Shown in pieces: positions 8,873 through 16,671 of a stretch of DNA of 64,000 nucleotides. Each line of letters opens with the position of its first letter. Positions within the stretch are counted from its first letter, which is position 1. The notes under the pieces are model-generated. The model saw only the letters and a program-made list of their open reading frames with translations. It searched no databases and was not told the origin of the DNA. Source of the stretch: Paenibacillus sp. SYP-B4298 (GTDB lineage Bacteria; Bacillota; Bacilli; Paenibacillales; Paenibacillaceae); the NCBI RefSeq assembly GCF_027627475.1, contig NZ_CP115484.1, forward strand, positions 5,154,501 to 5,218,500, in the 5' to 3' direction. The position numbers and the translations under genes are program-made.

Positions 8873-10629
8873 TCGGCAACGCTCCCTTCTCCCTCTTCCT
8901 TCACCACCTCAATAAAGGAGGAAGAAGCCTTCCACATCGCTTGATAAGGCTCGCATGTCTCCAGTAATGTCTCGTGAGGGCCGAAATCCTTAATCTCGCC
9001 CTGATCCAGCATAAGCACCGTGTCGGCAAATACGCAGCCTACCAGACGGTGGACGACAAACAGCACCGTATAGCCCTCCAGCCGCTTAATAATCGATTCA
9101 AGAATGCGAAGCTCGTTGCTCGGATCAAGCTTCGATGTTGGCTCATCCATGATGATGACCGAGCCCACCCGGTAGATCGCGCGGAACATGCTCCTGGCTA
9201 GCGCCAACCGTTGCCACTGTCCCTCGGACAGATCCGAGCCGCCGACCTCTGGCCACAGCTCCGTGGCTTTGCCCTGGGGGAGCGCGTCTGCGAAGTCCGC
9301 TTGCGTCAACTGCAACGCTTCGGCAATACCTCCCGTATCCTCCTTGCGCGTAATATCGCCAAGATATACATTTTCCGCAACAGACAGCTTGTAGCGCCCA
9401 TAGTCTTGCAGACAGAATCCCCCAACTGCTTCTGCCTGGGCCAAACCGCTGTCTGGCCTCAATAGACCGGCGATCATCAGCATGAGCGTGCTTTTACCAG
9501 AACCGTTAGCGCCTACGATAGCCACCTTGGCGCCACGGGGAATGTCGAGATTAATGTTATTCAATACATTGCGTGTCCCATCGTAGCTAAACGTCAATTG
9601 GCGAACACATATGGCATGGGAAGGATCAACGTCCTCTCCAGTACGGGGTACGTGCGTGTGCATCTCATCGTCCTGCGGCTGCTTCAGCAGCTCGGCAAGA
9701 AATATCTTGCGGCCAAGCCATTGCTTGCCCTGGCTGAGCACCAAGCCGAGCAGTTGTTCAAGATGCAAGCCACCGATGAGCAGAGCCGCGACCTCTCCCG
9801 GGTTCAATGTCCCCTGCTGGAGCTTCCATAGCCCGGCGAGCAGCACGATGGTCGTGACGATCCCGCCCCCAAGCTGGCCGAGCAGCCTGTATACTCCGGT
9901 TCTCATCGTCTGATTCACCGTTAATCGTGCAATCCGCTCCTGCTCCCTCCGCCACTTTCCCTTCATCCAGTCGGATATGCCGTACACACGCATTTCTTTG
10001 GCAGACTTGAAGGTCGTGAGCATCTCCAGGAACGTCCCTTCGAGCCTTGACGTCTCAGAGATGCCTTGAAGAAAATTAGACTCCGAAGCCGCCGCCTTCT
10101 TCATCAGCATCACATTGACCGTGGTCCCCGCTAGTATAAGGAGCGGCGCCCACCAGGCAACCTCCAGCAAGATCCATGTCAAGGACAGACCCGTTACCGC
10201 GACCTGCAGCAACGCCACGAAACCATCCAGTCCCCCATGATAGATCGAACTGACAGATTCCGAGGTGCTGGAGATCCGATTCCGGGTTTCTGCATGAAGC
10301 ATTTCGTTTTCATTTTTATGGTTGACGACGCTGAACAACCGGGTGGACAGGTTGCGATATACATGATCCTTCACTTTGCGCAAGAAATAAGGCTGCACCA
10401 CATTCAGCAGGATAGCAATCGTCCCCGCCCCTGCGATAATTCCGATGTAGGCTAAGGATGAATTACGATCGCCATCAGCTAATTGGTTGACCGAATGCTT
10501 GATCGCCCACACCATAAAGCCAGGCCATACCCCAAGTGCAAGGATAAGCAGTAGTAATACCCATATGGCTCGATCCCCTGCCCGAGCGATCATCCATATC
10601 TGGATGAACCCAGCCTGCAGACGCTTCAT
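8863..10629 (-). CDS. ABC exporter, fused membrane and ATPase domains (first copy)
   Basis: 588 residues from MKRLQAGFIQIW. The reading frame is open further upstream, but AGGAAGGAG sits properly before the ATG at 10629. Membrane helices occupy residues 1-300 (WVLLLLILALGVWPGFMVW is the first). The ATPase has Walker A GANGSGKST, signature LSEGQWQR (a variant of LSGGQ), and Walker B VIIMDEPTS. It overlaps the 430-residue gene upstream by 4 nt (ATGA type) and the second ABC gene by 10 nt, so the pair is made in fixed ratio. It lacks a peptidase domain. Confidence 0.88.
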   Translation of the reverse strand: MKRLQAGFIQIWMIARAGDRAIWVLLLLILALGVWPGFMVWAIKHSVNQLADGDRNSSLAYIGIIAGAGTIAILLNVVQPYFLRKVKDHVYRNLSTRLFSVVNHKNENEMLHAETRNRISSTSESVSSIYHGGLDGFVALLQVAVTGLSLTWILLEVAWWAPLLILAGTTVNVMLMKKAAASESNFLQGISETSRLEGTFLEMLTTFKSAKEMRVYGISDWMKGKWRREQERIARLTVNQTMRTGVYRLLGQLGGGIVTTIVLLAGLWKLQQGTLNPGEVAALLIGGLHLEQLLGLVLSQGKQWLGRKIFLAELLKQPQDDEMHTHVPRTGEDVDPSHAICVRQLTFSYDGTRNVLNNINLDIPRGAKVAIVGANGSGKSTLMLMIAGLLRPDSGLAQAEAVGGFCLQDYGRYKLSVAENVYLGDITRKEDTGGIAEALQLTQADFADALPQGKATELWPEVGGSDLSEGQWQRLALARSMFRAIYRVGSVIIMDEPTSKLDPSNELRILESIIKRLEGYTVLFVVHRLVGCVFADTVLMLDQGEIKDFGPHETLLETCEPYQAMWKASSSFIEVVKEEGEGSVAECG

Positions 10630-11918
10630 AATACTCTCCTTCCTGAGGTAGAATCTACGAAAGCGATCGAGGTATGAATCTGTGACAAGACGGAGGTCTC
10701 GATGCAATAGCCGCTCTCTGAGCGGCCCGCCGGACACAGCAGCACGAATTGCCATGGCTCTCCCGGCTGATGGTCGATGAGCAGACATAACGTCCTGGTC
10801 GTATCGAAGCGCCTCAGACCCGTCTCATGATCATATTCCACGGCCGCACCGTCATCCGCATCTCGAATCTGGTGCCGGGAACAGACCGCTTCCGCTTCAG
10901 CCGAACTCCACGGCAGGACGACAAATGCGCGTGTCCGCTCTGACTCCCTCTGAGCGCTCGGGTCAACAATATCGTAATAATCGCCGATCCATTGCGTATT
11001 CGCCAGGAGGCCGCACTGGTCCTGGATGGCCACCTGAATCCTCTTTTGAATCGTATGCACGACTGTCATCGGAGTTTCTTGCTGAACCTCACCGAGGTGA
11101 GGGGGAGGCCAGTTGGCGTTGAGGCTGCGAATATAGTCGATAAGATGGTCGCCAAACCCCACCTTGCCGCCGTTATATTGCGCGAGCGCCCATTGATAGA
11201 TCAGCCGATCCTCCTCATGGAAGATGAACTCCAGATTGGAGCTGAAGAAGGTGTCTACTTCAATAAGAATGATAGCGGAAACCAGATTGATCAGATGAGG
11301 CTTCAGGCCTTCTTTAATTTCACCGTACTCGCCCGCATGGACAAGCAGCCACTCCTTGACCAGATAATGCATGGCTCCTCTAGCGAAGAAGGAAACGGTC
11401 AGATTAAAATCATTCCACAAATCTAGCGGCGGCGCCCCAAATGCCAGATGGATGGAAGTGGACGTTGCTTTGCTCAGACTGGCGCCGAAACGGCCGAGCT
11501 GCGGAGGGGGCATGGTAGAGAGAGGATACAGCTTCAGCTCGATAACCTCGGCCATCTTATAGCGCTGGATTAGAGGAGCAAGATAGTCCTTGATGGCCTC
11601 CGCCTGTACGGCCAGATAATCCTCATATTCAGCCATGATGCCACGATCCTTATTTTCGGCGAACCCGCTTAATATGCGCTTTAACAGCTTCACCTCCGGC
11701 CCGGTCTCTACTGCCAGCATGTCTTTCAGAAACAGGCTGCCCCAATATCGATAGACGTTCGACCGAAGACCCCGATTACGGATCAGATTCAATAGCGCAG
11801 GGGGATAATTTCGTTCCTGGGGAGCAACCCATAGTTGGTCTTGTCGCAGTTCATTGATGGCTCTACACAGCTCCAGCAACAGCGGATATCGCCCAACCCG
11901 AACATGAAGTGTTGGCAT
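10626..11918 (-). CDS. Unrecognised protein of the RiPP operon
   Basis: 430 residues. I do not recognise the family. It opens PTLHVRVGRYPLLLELCRAI, is soluble with no signal peptide or membrane segment, and has alternating helical stretches (AEYEDYLAVQAEAIKDYLAP, FNLTVSFFARGAMHYLVKEW). I find no HExxH, Walker, radical SAM or PqqD motif. GGAAGGAC precedes the start, and the stop overlaps the first ABC gene by 4 nt, which ties it to the operon. A MITE-like element and a 40-codon open stretch separate it from the ferredoxin gene. It may be a biosynthetic or immunity protein. Confidence 0.7.
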   Translation of the reverse strand: MPTLHVRVGRYPLLLELCRAINELRQDQLWVAPQERNYPPALLNLIRNRGLRSNVYRYWGSLFLKDMLAVETGPEVKLLKRILSGFAENKDRGIMAEYEDYLAVQAEAIKDYLAPLIQRYKMAEVIELKLYPLSTMPPPQLGRFGASLSKATSTSIHLAFGAPPLDLWNDFNLTVSFFARGAMHYLVKEWLLVHAGEYGEIKEGLKPHLINLVSAIILIEVDTFFSSNLEFIFHEEDRLIYQWALAQYNGGKVGFGDHLIDYIRSLNANWPPPHLGEVQQETPMTVVHTIQKRIQVAIQDQCGLLANTQWIGDYYDIVDPSAQRESERTRAFVVLPWSSAEAEAVCSRHQIRDADDGAAVEYDHETGLRRFDTTRTLCLLIDHQPGEPWQFVLLCPAGRSESGYCIETSVLSQIHTSIAFVDSTSGRRVL

Positions 11919-12062
11919 AGCATCCCGTGTCCTTCCTGCCTGTAATTACATGTCAACACAAGCCTTACTCCACTTGCGTTAATCCATGAAAGCGAAAATC
12001 AATCGAGTGTAACGGCTGCCGCCAATCTTGGCGGGCCAGCCTTCGTTTCAGATAGATACCGT

Positions 12063-12229
12063 CTAGGTCGTGTCTGAAAACCCGTTCAAGGGCATCTCTC
12101 CCCGCCTTTTCGCCCCATGCTGCGTTGCTTTTTCTTGACGTACCCCCGGTACGCCTGCGAAAAAGCGCCTTGCCTGGAACGAAAATTCGGCCAGATCTGT
12201 TCCGTTCAGAGTTCTCAGACACGCCCTAG
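12063..12229 (-). mobile_element. MITE-like element with terminal inverted repeats, flanked by CTAG
   Basis: A 159-bp insert with imperfect 11-bp terminal inverted repeats (GTCGTGTCTGA at the left, GGCGTGTCTGA read inward from the right) and CTAG on both sides, consistent with a 4-bp YTAR-type target duplication as in some IS5-family elements. It encodes no transposase. An internal stem around 12133-12165 includes a GTACC palindrome. A deleted copy in opposite orientation lies at 42847-42920, sharing the left end and an internal segment with GCAACGCAGC and GGCGGGGAGAGATGCCC. It sits between the ferredoxin gene and the 430-residue gene of the RiPP operon; the stop codon of the ferredoxin gene is within the CTAG border. 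Confidence 0.75.
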
Positions 12230-12465
12230 AGAAAGAACAATCGATTCTCCTCAATGCTTGCCTTCCATTGCTTGGGCACCGCGCTCTCCGGGAAGATAGC
12301 GGCTACAGGGCAGGTCAGATCACATAAGCCGCAATCTGTGCATTGCTGCGGATTAATATAGAATTGCTTGGCGCCCGGTGCCGTCTGGATGGCATCCTCA
12401 GGACAGGCCACGGTACATTTGGCCAGACGCTCCCCTTCGCATGCACTCGTAATTACCCATGACAT
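12226..12465 (-). CDS. Dicluster ferredoxin
   Basis: 79 residues. The first cluster ligands follow C-x7-C-x3-CP (in ACEGERLAKCTVACPEDAI), as in 7Fe/8Fe ferredoxins. The second is CTDCGLCDLTCP, a [4Fe-4S] CxxCxxCxxxCP motif. GAGGAGGACAGC precedes the ATG, and the start overlaps the peptidase-like gene by 13 nt. In this operon it is the obvious candidate electron donor for the radical SAM enzyme at 13422, reducing its [4Fe-4S] cluster. That partnership is inferred from position. The stop lies at the edge of the MITE-like insert. Confidence 0.85.
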   Translation of the reverse strand: MSWVITSACEGERLAKCTVACPEDAIQTAPGAKQFYINPQQCTDCGLCDLTCPVAAIFPESAVPKQWKASIEENRLFFL

Positions 12466-13184
12466 AACGCTGTCCTCCTCATATGAAAGCCTATGATTGC
12501 TGCTACATTTAGTTGTGCAGGCAGGCTGTTCCAGTACTTGATTGCCGTTCTCGCCACTGCACTGACATCGCTCACGCCGATCGTTGCGGATGAGGCATCC
12601 GTTTCCTTCCCCACGTCGTATCCAACGAAGGCAGCCACCCTGCCCCCAAGATCAGGCAGGTCGGAAAGATGCTGCCGCGCCCCCGCATGAATCGCAATCG
12701 TGGCCCATCCCTGCTCGCGCAGGCTCATCAGTTGGCCGATGGGGTTCTCCTCGATGCTCATCTCAACAGCGAATGCCTGGGATAGCTCCTGACAGTCGGC
12801 TTGGCTGATCGTATTCGGATGAGCTACCACCTTTAATGCATTTGCTGCAGGTAGCGCACTCCGTTCCTTCCCCACGTCCCCAGGTATGTCGAGGCGCCCC
12901 AAGACATCTCCCCTCTGCACGGGAGTATCGGAGATATGATTGCGGTCACCCGATGTTATGACCGTATCCTGCTCAAGGCTGAGGACGCGATGAGCCAAAA
13001 AACGGTTGACCTGATCCCGTACCAATACGACATCGCCCGCTTTGACCTCATCTACAGGATGGACAACGGCATGTTGTCCATGAACGAGCAGCGGGTGCAT
13101 GCAATTGCCATCGATAGCGATCGAGATCGGCCTCCCATGCTGCAGCGCCCGAATCAGGAAATCCTGTCTGCTGGTACTGTGCAT
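12453..13184 (-). CDS. Soluble S26/S24-type peptidase-like protein with Cys at the nucleophile position
   Basis: 243 residues. Residues 17-95 match the signal-peptidase fold of the SipW/Sec11 type: IDGNCMHPLLVHGQ is the box that normally reads GxSMxP, GDVVLVRD and FLAHRVL are the next boxes (His as base), and SGDRNHISD is the third. The nucleophilic Ser is replaced by Cys. There is no membrane anchor. A C-terminal domain of about 110 residues (GWATIAIHAGARQHL, GGRVAAFVGYDVGKE) is not recognised. Neither ABC exporter has a C39 domain, so this may be the leader peptidase of the cluster, or a non-catalytic relative. It overlaps the PqqD gene by 31 nt. Confidence 0.7.
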   Translation of the reverse strand: MHSTSRQDFLIRALQHGRPISIAIDGNCMHPLLVHGQHAVVHPVDEVKAGDVVLVRDQVNRFLAHRVLSLEQDTVITSGDRNHISDTPVQRGDVLGRLDIPGDVGKERSALPAANALKVVAHPNTISQADCQELSQAFAVEMSIEENPIGQLMSLREQGWATIAIHAGARQHLSDLPDLGGRVAAFVGYDVGKETDASSATIGVSDVSAVARTAIKYWNSLPAQLNVAAIIGFHMRRTALCHG

Positions 13185-13450
13185 TCGTTTAATACTCCTA
13201 TTTTTGATAGGGCGGACACGAAATCACGGATGTCGTCCTCAACACTGTCCTCATCGCCAATCTTGAACTTCTCCTTAATCTGATGGCAGATGAAGGCGAG
13301 CGATTGTGCAGATTCAGAGAGGAGGCTCCAGACCGCTTTACTTACATCATCCTCCAGAACATATACTTCTCCTGAACCCGAGAGAATGAACACCCCCTCC
13401 ACATTCTCATCAAAGAATACATCATCGGCTATTTGATACGACTGGCTCAT
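13154..13450 (-). CDS. PqqD-like RiPP recognition element (chaperone)
   Basis: 98 residues from MSQSYQIADDVFFDENVEG. PqqD-type pattern: a short beta hairpin (GVFILSGSGEVYVLEDD), then helices (SKAVWSLLSES, LAFICHQIKEKFKI, VEDDIRDFVSALSKIGVL). Such proteins bind the leader of the precursor and present it to the radical SAM enzyme. The start at 13450 has GGAGGTC at good spacing and overlaps the end of the radical SAM gene by 29 nt. Confidence 0.82.
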   Translation of the reverse strand: MSQSYQIADDVFFDENVEGVFILSGSGEVYVLEDDVSKAVWSLLSESAQSLAFICHQIKEKFKIGDEDSVEDDIRDFVSALSKIGVLNECTVPADRIS

Positions 13451-14780
13451 GGGCCTGACCTCCTGCCATTTTGAAATAAGCGACCATCTTCCTGCGAATG
13501 CCCCGACGAATGCCCGAGCAGTCCTGGGAGAAGGTTCCATCCACATCACCCGTCGCGCCCCAATGGAAGGCACGGCAGCCCCCGCCGCAGGATTCCCGGA
13601 AGGTGCACTTCATGCACTCCGGCAGCGTATGAACTGTCCGGTTCCGTGAACGCTCGAACACCTCGGAGGTTTCCCAAATCTCTCTTAACGATTTCTCCCG
13701 AATCGACCCCGCGTGGAACATCGGAGAATGCATCAGCTTGCACGGGAACACATTGCCCTTGGCATCGATGGAAAATTCACTCGTACCGTGACCACAATGT
13801 CTTCTTCGTTCAAACTGCTTCACATTCAACGCATGGCAATCATCGTGGGCGGCATCCATCTCCATATCCAGCATTCGGTCGGCGATACGGCGGCGTTCGG
13901 CAAAGTTCAGACCCTGCATCCGTTCGTCTCCCCTGCCGAGCTGCGCGAGCGGGACGATGTTCAACCGGATCGAACGCTTCGTCGCAAACTCCAATAGAGG
14001 CTCGATTGAATTGGGATTGTGCCTGGTTACCGTCTGATTAATCTTCAGCCTGACTCCGGCCTCGTGCAGAAGATCAATCGCTTTGCGAGCCCGATCCCAT
14101 GTATCCTTGCCCCTGTTCGCCTCATGCTCCTCCTTATCCAGCGAATCAAAACTGACCGTAAACAAATCCACCACCTTTGCAATTTCCTGGACCTTCTCAC
14201 GGCTAGTAATCAAGGTTCCGTTACTAATCACGTTCACACGGAGCCCGACTTCCTTACTGTAATTCATCAACTCCATAATATCCTTGCGGATGAAGGCCTC
14301 CCCGCCCGTGAATACAATCGTACTCGTGCCCAGCTCTCTTATTTGCCGGATCATATCCTTGGCCTCTTCGGTATTCATATCGCCATTCATGGAGCGCTCC
14401 GGGCTGCTGTCCGCATAGCAATAGATGCAATTCAGATTGCATTTGTAGGTTGTTACGAAATAGATAGCCGTCGGCGCTACCTTGCCGAGCCCTTGCTGCT
14501 GCATCTGGTCCAGAATAGCGTATTCTGCGGGTCTCTCCCCCTGATAAGCCACGCGATACATCAGCATTTTTCTCGCGACCCGCTTGACACTCTCGCCATT
14601 CCTGCCAGCCTCGATGAGCTCTGCTGCGGTTTTGCCGCCGTAGATCAATTCAGATGCAATCTCATATTCGTCAGGAGAATACACCACCCAACAGTTGAGC
14701 TGATGATTATGTACGACATAGTTGCCATCCTCGTAATATACGGCGACGTATGGAATATGCAATTGTTGATCGACTCGCAT
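13422..14780 (-). CDS. Radical SAM/SPASM peptide-modifying enzyme
   Basis: 452 residues. Residues 1-105 form a PqqD-like or other N-terminal region. The radical SAM core starts at about 110 with the CxxxCxxC cluster CNLNCIYC, then VFTGGEAF (the GGE motif) and INQTVTRHN. A C-terminal SPASM domain supplies Cys ligands: HCGHGTSEFSIDAKGNVFPCK, then CMKCTFRESCGGGC. SPASM enzymes of this kind install thioether, C-C or epimer modifications on RiPP precursors. The start at 14780 is chosen because GGAGGA then has a 6-nt spacing; the ATG two codons earlier is too close. The precursor gene is 71 nt upstream behind a hairpin. Confidence 0.9.
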   Translation of the reverse strand: MRVDQQLHIPYVAVYYEDGNYVVHNHQLNCWVVYSPDEYEIASELIYGGKTAAELIEAGRNGESVKRVARKMLMYRVAYQGERPAEYAILDQMQQQGLGKVAPTAIYFVTTYKCNLNCIYCYADSSPERSMNGDMNTEEAKDMIRQIRELGTSTIVFTGGEAFIRKDIMELMNYSKEVGLRVNVISNGTLITSREKVQEIAKVVDLFTVSFDSLDKEEHEANRGKDTWDRARKAIDLLHEAGVRLKINQTVTRHNPNSIEPLLEFATKRSIRLNIVPLAQLGRGDERMQGLNFAERRRIADRMLDMEMDAAHDDCHALNVKQFERRRHCGHGTSEFSIDAKGNVFPCKLMHSPMFHAGSIREKSLREIWETSEVFERSRNRTVHTLPECMKCTFRESCGGGCRAFHWGATGDVDGTFSQDCSGIRRGIRRKMVAYFKMAGGQAHEPVVSNSR

Positions 14781-14804
14781 GATCATTCCTCCGTTGTTTG
14801 GGAT

Positions 14805-14828
14805 AAGAGACCCGTAATCGGGTCTCTT
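14805..14828 (-). terminator. Intercistronic hairpin between precursor and radical SAM genes
   Basis: A perfect 10-bp inverted repeat, AAGAGACCCG with CGGGTCTCTT around a 4-nt loop. It lies 23 nt after the precursor stop and 24 nt before the radical SAM start. There is no strong T-run, so it is likely a partial terminator or mRNA stabiliser that gives more precursor than enzyme, as is usual in RiPP operons. Confidence 0.7.
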
Positions 14829-14851
14829 CCTGTTTCATGAATAATAATTGC

Positions 14852-14965
14852 TTAGCATCCATAGCCGCCGCCAACTGAAAATGCACAACCACAGCCACAG
14901 CCTGCTGCTACCGCAATCGCGGCGGACTCCACTTTACGGAAAGCCGGTTTTTTATAATTAGTCAT
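14852..14965 (-). CDS. Gly/Cys-rich RiPP precursor peptide
   Basis: 37 residues. It opens MTNYKKPAFRKVESAAIAV and ends AAGCGCGCAFSVGGGYGC, so the last 16 residues hold 7 Gly and 4 Cys (positions 23, 25, 27, 37) after a basic, then Ala-rich leader. GGAGGTGATAAC before the ATG is the strongest ribosome site in the area. It lies first in an operon with a radical SAM/SPASM enzyme, a PqqD-like chaperone and exporters, which is what identifies it. An A-V-A or V-A-A step just before the CGCGC run could be a signal-peptidase-like cut for the S26-type protein (inference). It does not match a precursor family I can name. Confidence 0.85.
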   Translation of the reverse strand: MTNYKKPAFRKVESAAIAVAAGCGCGCAFSVGGGYGC

Positions 14966-14990
14966 GTTATCACCTCCTCTCATAAGCCTG

Positions 14991-15005
14991 AGAAAGCGTT
15001 TTCAA
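14991..15005 (-). promoter_or_regulatory. CcpA (cre) site upstream of the precursor gene
   Basis: On the minus strand the 15-mer TTGAAAACGCTTTCT fits the cre consensus WTGNAANCGNWNNCW at every fixed position. It lies 25-40 nt before the precursor ATG, downstream of a possible promoter, so CcpA binding would block transcription when preferred sugars are present. Binding itself is inferred. Confidence 0.65.
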
Positions 15006-15227
15006 ACAATAGGAGCAACTGTGTTGTTCGTGAAGGGACTGCATTGGATAGAAGAGTGTATATAGCGTGAGTATACTGCTTGTACATGCTTGCCAAGTCA
15101 GAAGGGTCTGAGGTGGAGGAGAATTTGAACGTTGTTCTAGATGGGGTATGTTTATTAATTACATTATAATCATTTACTATAATAATAGTCTTTTATTTAC
15201 TTTTTTAGAATAACTCCATTCTCTTTC

Positions 15228-16361
15228 CTAGTCAACTATTTTTTGAACATTTTGTGAACATATTACTCTGTGTTGCTCTTGTAGCTCTCGCATGCTTGCT
15301 TCCGCGCCTGCTTTAATCGCTTCCAATGCCTGCTCGTATCGCTCCGCAATGGTCTCGACCGCGAATGCTCGAACCGATTCCCTGCATGACTCTGGCGACG
15401 GCAGTCGGTATTCGCCATTCATTACCCTTCGCAATATCAACGTGAGCTCTTCCAGATCGTTCGATGGATATAGCCACCCATTGCTCTGGTTCACGATTTC
15501 TCTTGGGCCATAGTTGCAGTTGCTGGAGATGACCGGGATTCCCCTGGCCAGCGCTTCGGTCATAACCAATCCGAACGGCTCCGTATCGGACGCCAAGAGG
15601 AGAGAGGTCGCACGGGTAACCACATCCCACGGGGATTGCCGCCATCCATGCCATACCACACGGTTATGTATGCCTAGTTGTTCAGCCAGATTAAGCAGCG
15701 ACTCATATTCCTCTCCATCTCCGATGATGTGCAGCTCCCACGGATGATCTTGTAACGGCGATAGAGCCTGCATGATGTGGTTCACCCTCTTGACCTTGGC
15801 AAGCCTGCCCATATACAGGAACAGCGGAGTGTCTGGCCGTGCAACATAGGATACATCGTCATACCGTACCGGATTATATACTAATTTGTTGATTTTTGTA
15901 GGGAATACGCAATGCATGTCTCTGAGATTCCCTTCACTGATGGCCAGGTGACCGTCAGCAGCCTGCAAATCATCGAAACCCTTCACATAGAAATCCAGAT
16001 TGAAGTGCAGCCAGCTTACAACAGGCACTCGTATATTCAATCGTTCAGTCGCCATCTTGGCGGCAGCAACCCCGGTGGAGCCTGTAGATATGATGATGTC
16101 GATGGGCAACAGGCTCTTCATGGCATTGGACAGGGCTGCCGCATACATACTCAACATATACTTTGGCGGAAGAAGATTATTGATCTTATGGAACAAGGGG
16201 ACGGTGACCATCCCTTCCTCCCATGACTCATCTGCCGATCTCCCCTTCAGAAGAATAACGATATGGTGCCTGCGCTTGAGTTCATCATGGATTAACGAAA
16301 GGGCCGTTTCCATTCCTCCGCGGCCGCTCAATACAATATCCACTACAAATACGATGTTCAA
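15228..16361 (-). CDS. GT4-family glycosyltransferase
   Basis: 377 residues, GT-B fold. The N-domain has VLSGRGGMETALSLIHDEL; the C-domain starts near LFLYMGRLAKVKRVNHIMQAL and carries the GT4 donor motif EPFGLVMTEALARGIPVISSN (E-x7-E). It resembles LPS/teichoic-type alpha-galactosyl- or glucosyltransferases. It lies 260 nt upstream of the RiPP precursor on the same strand with its own leader, so it may be part of the same locus (a fourth sugar transferase) or an unrelated neighbour. Confidence 0.82.
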   Translation of the reverse strand: MNIVFVVDIVLSGRGGMETALSLIHDELKRRHHIVILLKGRSADESWEEGMVTVPLFHKINNLLPPKYMLSMYAAALSNAMKSLLPIDIIISTGSTGVAAAKMATERLNIRVPVVSWLHFNLDFYVKGFDDLQAADGHLAISEGNLRDMHCVFPTKINKLVYNPVRYDDVSYVARPDTPLFLYMGRLAKVKRVNHIMQALSPLQDHPWELHIIGDGEEYESLLNLAEQLGIHNRVVWHGWRQSPWDVVTRATSLLLASDTEPFGLVMTEALARGIPVISSNCNYGPREIVNQSNGWLYPSNDLEELTLILRRVMNGEYRLPSPESCRESVRAFAVETIAERYEQALEAIKAGAEASMRELQEQHRVICSQNVQKIVD

Positions 16362-16527
16362 TACGGCTTCCCCCCTTGATTAGTTTTGACTCTCCACAAC
16401 CAGATCCACTTCGTATATTCTCGTTTGATTCCCACATATTAACACCTTTTCAGTTTCAAGTAAATCGTTCTAATGGACGACTCCGCCTGCAGGTGAAGCG
16501 ACAAAATGGGCGCAGCAATTTAAAAAA

Positions 16528-16558
16528 AACTTAGTTTGTTTAATATACAAACTAAGTT
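16528..16558. promoter_or_regulatory. Perfect 11-bp inverted repeat upstream of the MFS gene
   Basis: AACTTAGTTTG and CAAACTAAGTT flank the A/T spacer TTTAATATA. It is 115 nt before the efflux gene at 16672, in the promoter region. The length and symmetry suit a dimeric repressor of the HxlR, MarR or TetR kind. No such gene is adjacent, so the regulator would act in trans. Confidence 0.6.
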
Positions 16559-16671
16559 GGATGTGTTATTCTATTCGCATACCACAGGTGGTGACGCTCA
16601 TTTCTCATGCCATCCACTGAACGATTGCCATGCTTTAATTTTATTTGGAAGTAAAGAAAGGGTGATCTCTA

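Noticed and set aside
7163-10629. Peptidase-containing (C39) bacteriocin exporters
   Set aside because: Both begin directly with membrane helices; no C39 QxxxxxC motif precedes them. The longer open frame upstream of 10629 is a shadow of the preceding gene.
11965-12222. Apparent 85-residue protein over the MITE-like element
   Set aside because: Most of it is translated from the terminal repeats and inside of the element; the start lies in the inverted repeat and lacks a ribosome site.
15000-15227. A second RiPP precursor upstream of the first
   Set aside because: A short frame starting MYKQYTHAIYTLL exists but has no ribosome site and no Cys/Gly core.
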